From Pseudomonadota bacterium (lineage in GTDB: Bacteria; Pseudomonadota; Alphaproteobacteria; Rhizobiales; Xanthobacteraceae), in contig JAEWCJ010000231.1 of NCBI GenBank assembly GCA_023390695.1, positions 1 to 22,961 on the forward strand: DNA of 22,961 nt, read 5' to 3'. Position numbers and translations under genes: made by a program. The notes under the pieces were generated by a model. The model was not told the DNA's origin. It did no database searches and saw only the letters and a list, made by a program, of their open reading frames with translations. This document shows positions 9,122 to 16,634 of this stretch, in pieces. Position 1 is the stretch's first letter; every line of letters starts with the position of its first letter.

Positions 9122-10039
9122 ATGAGCGAAGATATCCCTTTCGACAAGAGCTTCGACCTCGTCCCGGGCGAGGTGAAAGAAGTCGCGCCGGGGGTGCGGG
9201 CGCTCTGCGCCAGCAATGCCAGCCCGTTCACGTTCAAGGGCACCATCACGTACATTGTCGGGCGCGGGCAGGTCGCGATCATCGATCCCGGGCCGGACGA
9301 TCCGCAGCACATTCAGGCATTGCTGGATGCGGTGCGCGGAGAGACGGTGACGCATATCTTCGTCACGCATACCCATCGCGATCATTCGCCGGCCGCGGCG
9401 GCGGTGAAGGTTGCGACCGGTGCCAAAGTTTATGGCGAGGGCCCGCATCGCGCCGCACGGCCGCTGCATATCGGTGAGGCCAACCCGCTCGACGCGGCGG
9501 GAGATTCCGATTTCAGGCCGGATCTAGCCATCCATGAAGGCGACGTGATCTCTGGCCCGGGCTTTGACATCGAGGCGATCGCGACGCCCGGCCACACCGC
9601 CAATCACATGGCCTATGCCCTTAAAGGCCGGAATATCCTGTTCTCGGGCGACCATGTGATGTCATGGTCGACCTCGATCGTGGCGCCGCCGGACGGGGCC
9701 ATGAGCGACTATATGGATTCGCTGCACAAGCTGGCGGCACGCAGCGAAGAACTCTACTTTCCCGGTCACGGCACCTCGATCCGCAATGCGCCGCGTTTCG
9801 TGCGCAGCTATATCCGTCACCGTGAGGGGCGGGAGGCGTCGATCATGCATCGCCTTGCCAAGGGCGAAACCGACATCCCGACGCTGGTGCGTGCCATCTA
9901 TATCGGCATCGATCCGCGGCTGACCGGTGCGGCGGGCCTGTCTGTGCTGGCGCATATGGAAGATCTGGTCGCGCGCGGACTGGTCGCAACCGAGGGCGTG
10001 CCGTCGATCGCCGGAACTTATCGTCTGACGGCAGGTTGA
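9122..10039 (+). CDS. MBL-fold metallo-hydrolase (LACTB2-like)
   Basis: Cytoplasmic metallo-beta-lactamase-fold hydrolase of 305 residues. The dinuclear zinc motif THTHRDH gives H83, H85, D87 and H88; further ligands are H159 (TPGHTANH), D177 (SGDHVM) and H216 (PGHGTSI). The C-terminal 80 residues (REGREASIMHRLAKGE..., GLSVLAHMEDLVARGLV) look like the helical/winged-helix extension found in LACTB2-type members, which include nucleases and thioesterase-like enzymes. The substrate cannot be inferred. No signal peptide. The start lies 10 bases after the DUF711 stop, with only a weak ribosome-binding site, so coupling is likely. Its last 378 bases are overlapped antisense by the run-on frame of the convergent DUF1499 gene. 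Confidence 0.92.
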   Translation: MSEDIPFDKSFDLVPGEVKEVAPGVRALCASNASPFTFKGTITYIVGRGQVAIIDPGPDDPQHIQALLDAVRGETVTHIFVTHTHRDHSPAAAAVKVATGAKVYGEGPHRAARPLHIGEANPLDAAGDSDFRPDLAIHEGDVISGPGFDIEAIATPGHTANHMAYALKGRNILFSGDHVMSWSTSIVAPPDGAMSDYMDSLHKLAARSEELYFPGHGTSIRNAPRFVRSYIRHREGREASIMHRLAKGETDIPTLVRAIYIGIDPRLTGAAGLSVLAHMEDLVARGLVATEGVPSIAGTYRLTAG

Positions 10040-10894
10040 TCGGCGGCCTTCTTGCCGGGCGGACTTCGTCTGTTTCTTCTGTTGCGATGCGCGCCGCGCC
10101 AGCCGCTCCTGCCGGTCGATCGCGGCATCGAGCGCTTCCTCGACCTGTGCAAAGAAACCTGTGATCCGCGCGGCGTTGCGGCCGATATCGTGGCGGCCAT
10201 ACCGCGAGGCCGAGCGCATGTCGATGCGCGATTCCTCACCGGTGCCGCGGATGCGGATGACCACGTCTTCGCGAAAGCCCATGACCGGTGTGCGGGCGAC
10301 GGCTTCGATGCGGCCGTCGCGACGTCCGCCCTGCGGATCGCGTGAGTCAATGACCAGCCAGCGGTTGCGGTTCACCAGCGCCAGCGCCGTGTCATAGGCT
10401 GTCTTGGGGGAGACCGAGACTTCGAGCGGCTCGACATCAGGATAGGCGTCATGCTGCTGCTCGGCCGCGTAAAGGCCCGCATATTGGACGGGATTGGCGG
10501 CGCGGCTGCGCAGGCGGGCGATGGCCTCGAAGCGCGGAGGCTCGATGGCGTCGGTGGTGATGTCAGAAATGACCGGCAAACGATAGGCCGTGACACCGAG
10601 ATAGGTGGGATAGGCCAGCAACAGGGCGCTGATGGCGATGCCGGAGACGGCATAGCCGAGACCGCGCAGTCCATCGCGCCAGATCACGACGAAGGAGGCA
10701 AGCCCGGCCAGGATGGCAAGAATGGCGAAGACCAGAGCGCCGGCAAAGGTGACCAGCCCCGGCTCAACCTCCACGAGCCCGGAGCGGACGATGATGATCG
10801 AAAGCAGGGCCGCGGCCAGCGAGAACAGCGCCAGCCGGCGCGCCCAGACGGCCAGCCGGGAATAGGGGTCTTCAGCAAATCGGAGCCGCGCCAT
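9662..10894 (-). CDS. DUF1499 membrane protein with suspicious C-terminal run-on
   Basis: The frame encodes 410 residues. Residues about 15-40, 47-72 and 77-100 form three hydrophobic segments; a DUF1499-type domain follows at roughly 115-270 (EVSVSPKTAYDTALALV; ARTPVMGFREDVVIRIR; SRIDMRSASRYGRHDIG; NAARITGFFAQVEEALD). This domain should sit outside the membrane. Function is unknown. After about residue 285 the sequence turns into arginine-rich text antisense to the MBL gene (378 overlapping bases), unlike a real domain. One base out of frame, the same stretch reads GKKAADQPAVRR and stops at 10018, a sensible tail that would end the protein near residue 290. A frameshift or sequencing error around 10045-10065 is therefore likely. 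It is the last gene of the YjgN-M48-DUF1499 operon, 6 bases after the M48 stop. Confidence 0.8.
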   Translation of the reverse strand: MARLRFAEDPYSRLAVWARRLALFSLAAALLSIIIVRSGLVEVEPGLVTFAGALVFAILAILAGLASFVVIWRDGLRGLGYAVSGIAISALLLAYPTYLGVTAYRLPVISDITTDAIEPPRFEAIARLRSRAANPVQYAGLYAAEQQHDAYPDVEPLEVSVSPKTAYDTALALVNRNRWLVIDSRDPQGGRRDGRIEAVARTPVMGFREDVVIRIRGTGEESRIDMRSASRYGRHDIGRNAARITGFFAQVEEALDAAIDRQERLARRASQQKKQTKSARQEGRRSTCRQTISSGDRRHALGCDQSARDQIFHMRQHRQARRTGQPRIDADIDGTHQRRDVGFALGKAMHDRRLPPLTVTDIAAHETRRIADRGAVTGKVEFFAACRQLVQRIHIVAHGPVRRRHDRGRP

Positions 10895-10900
10895 GATGTT

Positions 10901-12022
10901 TCAAGTCCGGTATCCGGCGCAGATGCGCTTCAAGTCTGCCCATTCTGCGGCGTTGAGCAATGTCGCGCCACGACTTTGCGGCGGCGCAATGGCATTGATG
11001 GCGGCAGCCCGTTCTTTTGCGGTGGGATGATCGAGCAGGATGCTGAAACCGTCCGCATTGTCCCCGGCCACGCGTTGCAGGAAGCGGCCCAGCGCCCGCG
11101 CATCGGCGCCGAGCCTTAGCATGATTCCCACCCCGTAGCGGTCGGCCGCGTTCTCGACATTCCGCGAATACGCGGACTCCAGAAGGGTTCGGCCGGCCAG
11201 CACGACGGCGCCGCCGCCGACGAAATCACCCAGCATCATGCCGAACAGGAATGACAGACCCGCTCCCTGCAGCACGGCGCGCATGCCGTCGCGATGGGCG
11301 ACGTGGCCGATCTCATGGGCGATGACGGCGGCGACTTCGTCGACATTGTTGGCTTTGTCGATCAGCCCTTGGAAGACGAAAATGTACCCTCCCGGCAGCG
11401 CGAATGCATTGGCTTCGGGGCGGCGCACCACGACAATATTGAGGGGCCTGGGCAGATTGGCGGCAGATTCGAGTTCCTGCACCAGTTTCTGGAAGGCGGC
11501 GCGGCCGGGCTGTTCGACCGCGGCCTCGCCGCATTCGAAAGGTCGGGTCGGCGGCCCCTTGTCCAGCATGGCGCGAATCTGCGCCTTGGTGGCGATGCCC
11601 ACGCGTTGCTCGAAGCCCCATGGCACGAGCGGCGCCAGACGGTCGGCGAGACGCGGTACGCCGTAGATCGCCGAAAGAACCATCGTGACTGCGGCGAGGC
11701 TGGCCCAGGCGATCACCCGCCGCCTGTCCCGGCGCGCTGAGGCGCCCGTGCGGTCGATATCGGGAGCGAGGACATCGATCTCGTGCGCGAGATCCATGTC
11801 CGTGATTTCAAGCCGCGCCGCCAGCGGATTCTTGCGCAGGCCGATGCGGAAAATGTGATCCGGTGCCGATTGATGGCGGAGCCGGGAATAGGGCCATTCA
11901 TCGATGATCGCGCCGCCTGCGTCGCGGATCAGCAAGACATGCGGTTCAACGTCGAGCGATACCTTCTGGCATGCGCTGGTGCGGCCGTCGAAGTAGCGGG
12001 CGGCCCCGGTTTTGATACTCAT
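10901..12022 (-). CDS. M48-family metalloprotease
   Basis: Membrane-anchored zinc metallopeptidase of 373 residues. An N-terminal domain of about 100 residues is followed by one transmembrane segment (about 103-122) and the M48 catalytic domain. The zinc motif is HEIGH (H236, E237, H240) with the third ligand E290 in SRNVENAADRYG. The block before it, PEANAFALPGGYIFVFQGL, is the usual M48 substrate-strand region. The basic stretch RRDRRR before the membrane segment suggests the N-terminal part is cytoplasmic and the protease periplasmic, as in BepA/LoiP-like quality-control proteases; the actual substrate is unknown. The start codon overlaps the YjgN stop by 4 bases (ATGA), so the two are translationally coupled and probably work together. 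Confidence 0.93.
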   Translation of the reverse strand: MSIKTGAARYFDGRTSACQKVSLDVEPHVLLIRDAGGAIIDEWPYSRLRHQSAPDHIFRIGLRKNPLAARLEITDMDLAHEIDVLAPDIDRTGASARRDRRRVIAWASLAAVTMVLSAIYGVPRLADRLAPLVPWGFEQRVGIATKAQIRAMLDKGPPTRPFECGEAAVEQPGRAAFQKLVQELESAANLPRPLNIVVVRRPEANAFALPGGYIFVFQGLIDKANNVDEVAAVIAHEIGHVAHRDGMRAVLQGAGLSFLFGMMLGDFVGGGAVVLAGRTLLESAYSRNVENAADRYGVGIMLRLGADARALGRFLQRVAGDNADGFSILLDHPTAKERAAAINAIAPPQSRGATLLNAAEWADLKRICAGYRT

Positions 12023-13305
12023 AGGCCACCCGTATTCAGCGCGTCCGCCAGGCCTTCACCCACCGGCGATATTTGCCGTCCGGCGACATTCACCCGCTCC
12101 AATGCCGAACCGTCCGACAGGCTGCTGGACTGCACCGTCAGCCGCCAGACGGCCAGCTTTGCGGTTGCCTGATAGATCGTCGACAGGCCAAGTGCGGACA
12201 CTACATAGAGGCCGACCATGGCGAGGATGGTGAACACCTCCGCGAATTTCGATTGTTCGGACGGACCGAACAGAAATCCGATCATGCCGAATGTGACAAG
12301 CGCGACGACGATCATCGCCAGCGCGAACAGCAACAGATAGCCGACAAAGCGCAGATAGGCTTTGTAAACGTCGAACATGCGGAGTCGCGAGGTCACGCTC
12401 ACGCCGGCGAAGCGGATGCCGGACACCCACCAGCGCATGACGATGGTCTGGAAAGCCGGAAACAGCAAGATCGTCGCACCAACGGCGAAGCCGAATGCAA
12501 CGACGAACAATCCGATGGCGCCGTAGAATTCCGGTACTTCGGTTCCGATGCGGAAGAGGATGTCGCCCGTCGTAACGCCGCTTTGCACGATATTGCCGAT
12601 CTGGGTCCAATCCGCCGTCAGCAATGCCGATATTGCGATCAAGGTCGGCGCCATCACCACAAACCAGAGCGGAAAGCCGCGCAGGAACAGGCGCATGCCG
12701 GAGCCTTCGAACCGGCCGGACAGGTCTCCGTAATGTGTATGGCCGAGTTTGAAGCGTTCGAGACTCGCTTGCGCGAAGGGATAGGCGAGGCCGAGCGTGA
12801 CGAGCATCATCGCCCACCAGAACAGGACGCAGACAGCATAACGCAGGCCGGAACCGGTTTGATGAAAATAGAGACCGCGGAACACCGTGCGGGTCAGACG
12901 ATAGCCGCGCGCCAGCCAGGCCGCATATTGACTGATCAGCATCAGCAAGACGAAAGCAAGGCCGGTTGTCGGCCCCGCGGTTCCAACCTCCAGCGCGGAC
13001 AGGAAGAAGACGATGTAAAGCGGCACCAGAAGGGCGATGGCCACCAGAAAACCGAACAGGATTTCCAGGGCCGTGCCGGAATATTCGAGCGATTCGCCGT
13101 CGATTTCGGTATTGGCCCAAAGGAAGCGCCGGGTGTCGGTGGTGAGCCAGAACCGGTAAATGCCCAGCGTGACCATCAGCAGAACCGCGCCGCGCAGGAG
13201 TATGTGCCAATAAGCGCGGTCTTGGCCGAGAAAGCGGACATTGCCCATAGGTTGGTCGACAGACTCCGGGGCAGCCGCCGGGCCGCCCGCGTCAAACGAC
13301 GTCAT
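12019..13305 (-). CDS. YjgN/DUF898 family integral membrane protein
   Basis: Polytopic inner-membrane protein of 428 residues. The N-terminus (GNVRFLGQDRAYWHILLRGAVLLMV split across the first helix) and the repeated RFW/NT motif (GIYRFWLTTDTRRFLWANTEI) are the DUF898 hallmarks. Another copy-like region carries YPFAQASLERFKLGHTHYGD. I count about eight to ten hydrophobic segments, and the charged C-terminal tail ends at ALNTGGL. The biochemical role is unknown. DUF898 genes are often found next to M48 peptidase genes, as here, suggesting that the pair forms a membrane-localised protease unit or that YjgN is a substrate or anchor. It is the first gene of the operon; 269 bp of gene-poor DNA holding a pseudogene remnant lies upstream. 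Confidence 0.92.
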   Translation of the reverse strand: MTSFDAGGPAAAPESVDQPMGNVRFLGQDRAYWHILLRGAVLLMVTLGIYRFWLTTDTRRFLWANTEIDGESLEYSGTALEILFGFLVAIALLVPLYIVFFLSALEVGTAGPTTGLAFVLLMLISQYAAWLARGYRLTRTVFRGLYFHQTGSGLRYAVCVLFWWAMMLVTLGLAYPFAQASLERFKLGHTHYGDLSGRFEGSGMRLFLRGFPLWFVVMAPTLIAISALLTADWTQIGNIVQSGVTTGDILFRIGTEVPEFYGAIGLFVVAFGFAVGATILLFPAFQTIVMRWWVSGIRFAGVSVTSRLRMFDVYKAYLRFVGYLLLFALAMIVVALVTFGMIGFLFGPSEQSKFAEVFTILAMVGLYVVSALGLSTIYQATAKLAVWRLTVQSSSLSDGSALERVNVAGRQISPVGEGLADALNTGGL

Positions 13306-13330
13306 GCTTTACTCCGCCGCGACCCTGTGG

Positions 13331-13452
13331 GGCAAAAACGCAATCCTTGTCGGCCTCGCAACGCGGTGGTCAGAATCTTCCCGGTCGCGGTAGGGGAATC
13401 TCTTCGACGAATACCACATCGTCGGGAATCCACCATGCGGCGATCTGGTTCC
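13331..13452 (-). pseudogene. Fossil C-terminus of an acyl-CoA synthetase (AMP-forming)
   Basis: Read on the minus strand, about 13450-13392 encode AAWWIPDDVVFVEEIPL, a close match to the end of fatty-acyl-CoA ligases. One base later the other frame gives TATGKILTTAL (about 13391-13360), which is the A10 motif with the catalytic lysine. A second shift gives EADKDCVFAP. The motif order is right but two frame changes break it and nothing upstream of about 13452 looks like the rest of the enzyme. It is therefore a decayed or truncated remnant, not a gene. It lies in the 269-bp gap between the YjgN and SCO genes. The short length keeps confidence moderate. Confidence 0.6.
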
Positions 13453-13574
13453 GCGTCTAACTCAAATGGTCAGCGCGACGGGCGGATTTTTCCGGGTTTG
13501 AGCCGCGATCAGAAGTGCGCTCTGACGGACAGTCGGGACAGGGTTGGCGCGGCGCAATGTGGCGTGATAGCCGC

Positions 13575-14204
13575 TCAGGTGGCGGGTCGCCCTCGCAGAT
13601 GCGGCCGGAGCACGGCGACGATCTGGTCCGCCGACGTGGCGGGCGGGAAAAAGCCGAGATACTCGCCGTCGCCGTCGATCAGAAACGTGAAGCCGCTGTG
13701 ATCGACGGCGCGGTCGTCTTTGATCCGCGGCTGATTCTTGGCGAAGTAGACCTTGTAATCTGCGGCGACCTTGCGGATTTGCGCGAGCGTACCGGTGAGG
13801 CCGATCAGTTTCGGGTGAAAGAGCGCCACATAGGACTTGAGCTGTTCCGGGGTGTCCTTTTCAGGATCGACAGTGATGAATAGCGGCTGCACCGCCTCGG
13901 CGTCCGGCCCAAGTTTGTCGAGCGCCCCCGCAATCGCCTGCAGGTCGATGGGACAGATATCCGAGCAATAGATGAAGCCGAAATAGACCAGCAGGAACTT
14001 GCCGCGAAAATCGGAGTCGGTGCGCTGCTGTCCATTGTGGTCGACGAGGGAGAAGGGGCCGCCGACCGGCTCTTTTCCCCACATCACGACGTCCATCAGC
14101 TCCGCAGCCGAACGTTGCTCATATCGCTCCGGCCACAGCAGCCATGCCGAGGTGCTCACCAGCGCTCCGCACAGAAAGGCGGCCGCCAGCAAAAGCCTGC
14201 TCAC
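13575..14204 (-). CDS. SCO1/SenC-family copper chaperone
   Basis: Membrane-anchored thioredoxin-fold protein that inserts copper into, or reduces, the CuA site of cytochrome c oxidase. The copper ligands are all present: YCSDIC gives C80 and C84, and H169 lies in AVDHSGFTF. The block TVDPEKDTPEQLKSY is typical of the family. An N-terminal hydrophobic segment (residues 3-24) anchors it with the domain in the periplasm. The GTG at 14204 is chosen as start because GAGGAG sits 6 bases upstream and because it leaves a clean membrane anchor; a longer frame to 14288 would run inside the upstream gene. The protein is then 209 residues, normal for SCO. The ribosome-binding site touches the stop codon of the preceding Tat-exported hydrolase, so the two are likely coupled. 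Confidence 0.92.
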   Translation of the reverse strand: MSRLLLAAAFLCGALVSTSAWLLWPERYEQRSAAELMDVVMWGKEPVGGPFSLVDHNGQQRTDSDFRGKFLLVYFGFIYCSDICPIDLQAIAGALDKLGPDAEAVQPLFITVDPEKDTPEQLKSYVALFHPKLIGLTGTLAQIRKVAADYKVYFAKNQPRIKDDRAVDHSGFTFLIDGDGEYLGFFPPATSADQIVAVLRPHLRGRPAT

Positions 14205-14214
14205 GATCTGCTCC

Positions 14215-15321
14215 TCATGCGCCGAAGACCAGGCGGCTGCCGGTGGTCGAGACCAGGAGTTTCTCCGGCAATTGTTCGCGCACCGCACGCGTGAAGTTAT
14301 CGCCGCTGCAATGCATCGGGATGATCACATCGGGATTGAGCTGTTTGATCTCGCCGATCACCTGCTGCAAATAGTCCGCAGGCGCGGGACCGAGATGGAA
14401 GCCGCCGACAAGCGCGTGGATTTTCTCGACGCCGGAGACTTCGCGGGCCTGCAGCGCCGAATTGACGATGCCGGCGTGGCCGCAGGAGCTCAACACGACA
14501 AGGCCCTTGTCTTTCACGTTGAACACGGTGGCATGTTCGTGGATGTGCTCGTCGGGGACGATCTTGCCCTGCAATTCCGCCGCGGTGTAATGGCTGGCGT
14601 CGCAACCCAGACCGTCCTTGATCTCGAACTTGACCCGCGTATTCGGCAGCACGCGCTCGCTGGTGCGGCGCTTGATCTTGCCGGTGGTGAAGGCGTGATC
14701 GGCGACGACGACCGGGCTTTCGGCGAGCACGATCTGCACTTTCTGCGCTACGACATCGCGGCGGTCGAGCACGCCGAAATCGGTGAGCTGCTGTCCGCCG
14801 CCATAACGGTGGCAGAAATTGTCCTCCCCGCCGGCATAGAGCTTCAGGTTGGCCGGCAATGCCGAGCGGTATTTGTTCAGGAAACCCTGCAGGCCGCCGA
14901 AATGATCGTAATGGCCGTGGCTGACGATGAGCGCGTGGACCTTGGCCGGATCGACTTTCAGGATTTCGATGTTGTTCAGCAGCGCGTCCGGACTGTAGCC
15001 GAAATCGAGCACGATGGTGCGCTGTTCTGAACCGCGTTCCGATTCCAGGAAGAGCGACAAACCCCATTGGTTGTGCAGAACCTTGCGATAATCGACGCCA
15101 CGGCCGGCGCCGGGTGGCTGGCTTTGCACGCCGCCGACAACGCTGGGCTTCAGGAACTGGTCGTGACTGGAATCGATCAGCACCCGAGCGCTGAGCCGGT
15201 CGACCGTCGGCACCTGGATCGGCGCCGCCTTGGCCAGTTCAACGCATGCGAAGCCGCCTGCGGCTGCGCCGGCGAGAACTGCCGATGCCTTGAGAAAATC
15301 GCGCCGCTTGATGTCTGCCAT
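14215..15321 (-). CDS. Tat-exported MBL-fold metallo-hydrolase
   Basis: Predicted periplasmic metal-dependent hydrolase of 368 residues. The N-terminus has a twin-arginine signal (KRRDFLK, residues 5-11) and a hydrophobic, alanine-rich stretch ending near AKAAP (residues 30-34), so it should be folded with its metal before export. The MBL motif SHGHYDHFGG gives H135, H137, D139 and H140; SSCGHAGIVN and GGFHLG supply further ligands, and CSGD near the C-terminus is shared with the archaeal-type 'beta-lactamase superfamily II' group. ATG 15321 is preferred over ATG 15423 because it starts directly at the Tat signal and has GGGGAAG upstream. The substrate is unknown. The gene is directly upstream of SCO (stop to GTG 10 bases), which may tie it to copper or cytochrome oxidase biology, but this is only context. 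Confidence 0.9.
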   Translation of the reverse strand: MADIKRRDFLKASAVLAGAAAGGFACVELAKAAPIQVPTVDRLSARVLIDSSHDQFLKPSVVGGVQSQPPGAGRGVDYRKVLHNQWGLSLFLESERGSEQRTIVLDFGYSPDALLNNIEILKVDPAKVHALIVSHGHYDHFGGLQGFLNKYRSALPANLKLYAGGEDNFCHRYGGGQQLTDFGVLDRRDVVAQKVQIVLAESPVVVADHAFTTGKIKRRTSERVLPNTRVKFEIKDGLGCDASHYTAAELQGKIVPDEHIHEHATVFNVKDKGLVVLSSCGHAGIVNSALQAREVSGVEKIHALVGGFHLGPAPADYLQQVIGEIKQLNPDVIIPMHCSGDNFTRAVREQLPEKLLVSTTGSRLVFGA

Positions 15322-15335
15322 TTGTCTTCCCCGAG

Positions 15336-15371
15336 AACGGATCCGTTTCCGCGGCATGTTTCGCAACATGC
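15336..15371. repeat. Palindrome and stem-loop in the leader of the Tat-MBL gene
   Basis: A perfect 12-bp palindrome AACGGATCCGTT (15336-15347) is followed by a 7-bp inverted repeat GCATGTT-TCGC-AACATGC (15354-15371). Both lie within 50 bp upstream of the Tat-MBL start and 45 bp after the oxidase stop. Neither is followed by a T-run in either direction, so they are not typical terminators; operator or leader structure is possible. Confidence 0.4.
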
Positions 15372-15415
15372 GCGCCGCTGTCCATTCCAAAGGCTTTCGG
15401 GAAGAGAGCAGAAAT

Positions 15416-16540
15416 TTATGCAAATCGCGTCAGACGGAAACGGGATATGTCGTGGCTCGTGTCTCCGTCTGTCGCAAGCTCGGCGAGCGCCTCGCCGATC
15501 ACCGGTGCGAATTTGAATCCATGTCCCGAACAGGGGGACGCAACAATGATCTGCGGTGCGCCGGGCAGCCGATCGACGACGAAATGTTCATCCGGCGTCA
15601 TCGTATAGAGACAGGTCTTGCTGGTAAGCAGCCTGGCATTGGCAACGGGCAGATATCTGGAAATCACCCCGCGAATGATCGTCTCGTCGCCGGTGGAGAC
15701 CTGCCTGTTGTAGGTTTCGGGATCGACGGTCTCGTCGACATGATGATGCTTGGCGATCTTGAGCCCGTCCGCCCCGTGCAGCGGGAATCCGTAGTGAATG
15801 CCGTGCGCGGTTTCGATCATGAACACCGGGAAATTCCCGGGATGGAAGAGCGCGCGGTTTTCAGGCTCGACCCATAGCACCGCCTGACGTGTGACCTGCA
15901 AGTCCACCGGCAGCTCTGGGAGCAGGGCCTTCAGCCATGGTCCCGCTGCGACAATGACAGCACGCGCTTCGATGCTGTCCGTGTCTGTGGTCACGCGAAC
16001 GCCGCTGCCCCTGGGCTCGATCGCGAGCGCTCGCTGATTGAAGCGGATGCCCGCTCCCGCGGCGCGGGCGAGGTCAAGATGCGTCTGCACGGCCGCCTCG
16101 GCTTCGAGATAACCGCCGTCCGGCTGCACGACGCCGACGAAATCGTGCGGCAGACGAAAGGCCGGATAGCGCCGCATCAGCGCTGCGGCATCGAGCTGCT
16201 CGTGCGGCAATTGATGCAGCCGCGAAGAGGCGAGGGTGCCCTGCACGAGTTCGGAATCCTCGCGTCCGATTTCCGCGATTCCGGTGATGGTCAGCAGCGA
16301 GCGTCCGCTCGCCGTTTCCAGCTCGCGCCACAGCCCGTAAGCCCGGCGCAGCAGCGGCACGTAAGAGGGATGTTCGAAATAGCCGAGCCGGATGATGCGG
16401 GTGGACCCATGTGAGGATCCCCGTTCGTGCCCGGGGGTGAACCGTTCGATTCCGACGGAGCGGAGGTTGCGGCGGCTGAGATGATAGAGCGCCGCGCTGC
16501 CCATGGCGCCAAGGCCGATCACGGCCACGTCGACCGTCAT
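15416..16540 (-). CDS. FAD-dependent sarcosine oxidase / N-methyl-amino-acid oxidase-like protein
   Basis: Flavin oxidase of the DAO superfamily, closest by motif to monomeric sarcosine oxidase and N-methyltryptophan oxidase (MSOX/SolA); these oxidise N-methyl amino acids to formaldehyde, the amine and H2O2. The dinucleotide motif GLGAMGS (residues 9-15) starts the FAD domain; SHGSTRIIRLGYFEHPSY (43-60) is a family signature. K261 (GLKIAKHH) corresponds to the oxygen-activating lysine of MSOX, and C310 in KTCLYTMTPDEHF fits the covalent flavin-attachment cysteine. SGHGFKFAPVIGE ends the fold. ATG 16540 is chosen because the GxGxxG begins 8 residues later; an upstream ATG at 16657 would overlap the divergent extensin gene. 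The protein is 374 residues, normal. The exact substrate is uncertain. Confidence 0.9.
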   Translation of the reverse strand: MTVDVAVIGLGAMGSAALYHLSRRNLRSVGIERFTPGHERGSSHGSTRIIRLGYFEHPSYVPLLRRAYGLWRELETASGRSLLTITGIAEIGREDSELVQGTLASSRLHQLPHEQLDAAALMRRYPAFRLPHDFVGVVQPDGGYLEAEAAVQTHLDLARAAGAGIRFNQRALAIEPRGSGVRVTTDTDSIEARAVIVAAGPWLKALLPELPVDLQVTRQAVLWVEPENRALFHPGNFPVFMIETAHGIHYGFPLHGADGLKIAKHHHVDETVDPETYNRQVSTGDETIIRGVISRYLPVANARLLTSKTCLYTMTPDEHFVVDRLPGAPQIIVASPCSGHGFKFAPVIGEALAELATDGDTSHDISRFRLTRFA

Positions 16541-16634
16541 GAGATCACACACCGCTTCGTCGACTGGATGACCGCGAATCCATTCTATTGTGGCATCCCG
16601 CAGAAAAGCCGCAATCTCTCCCGAGACCGATCCG

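Noticed and set aside
12073..13701. 542-codon plus-strand open frame
   Set aside because: It is antisense to the YjgN gene and the pseudogene region, with low-complexity charged composition and no recognisable motif.
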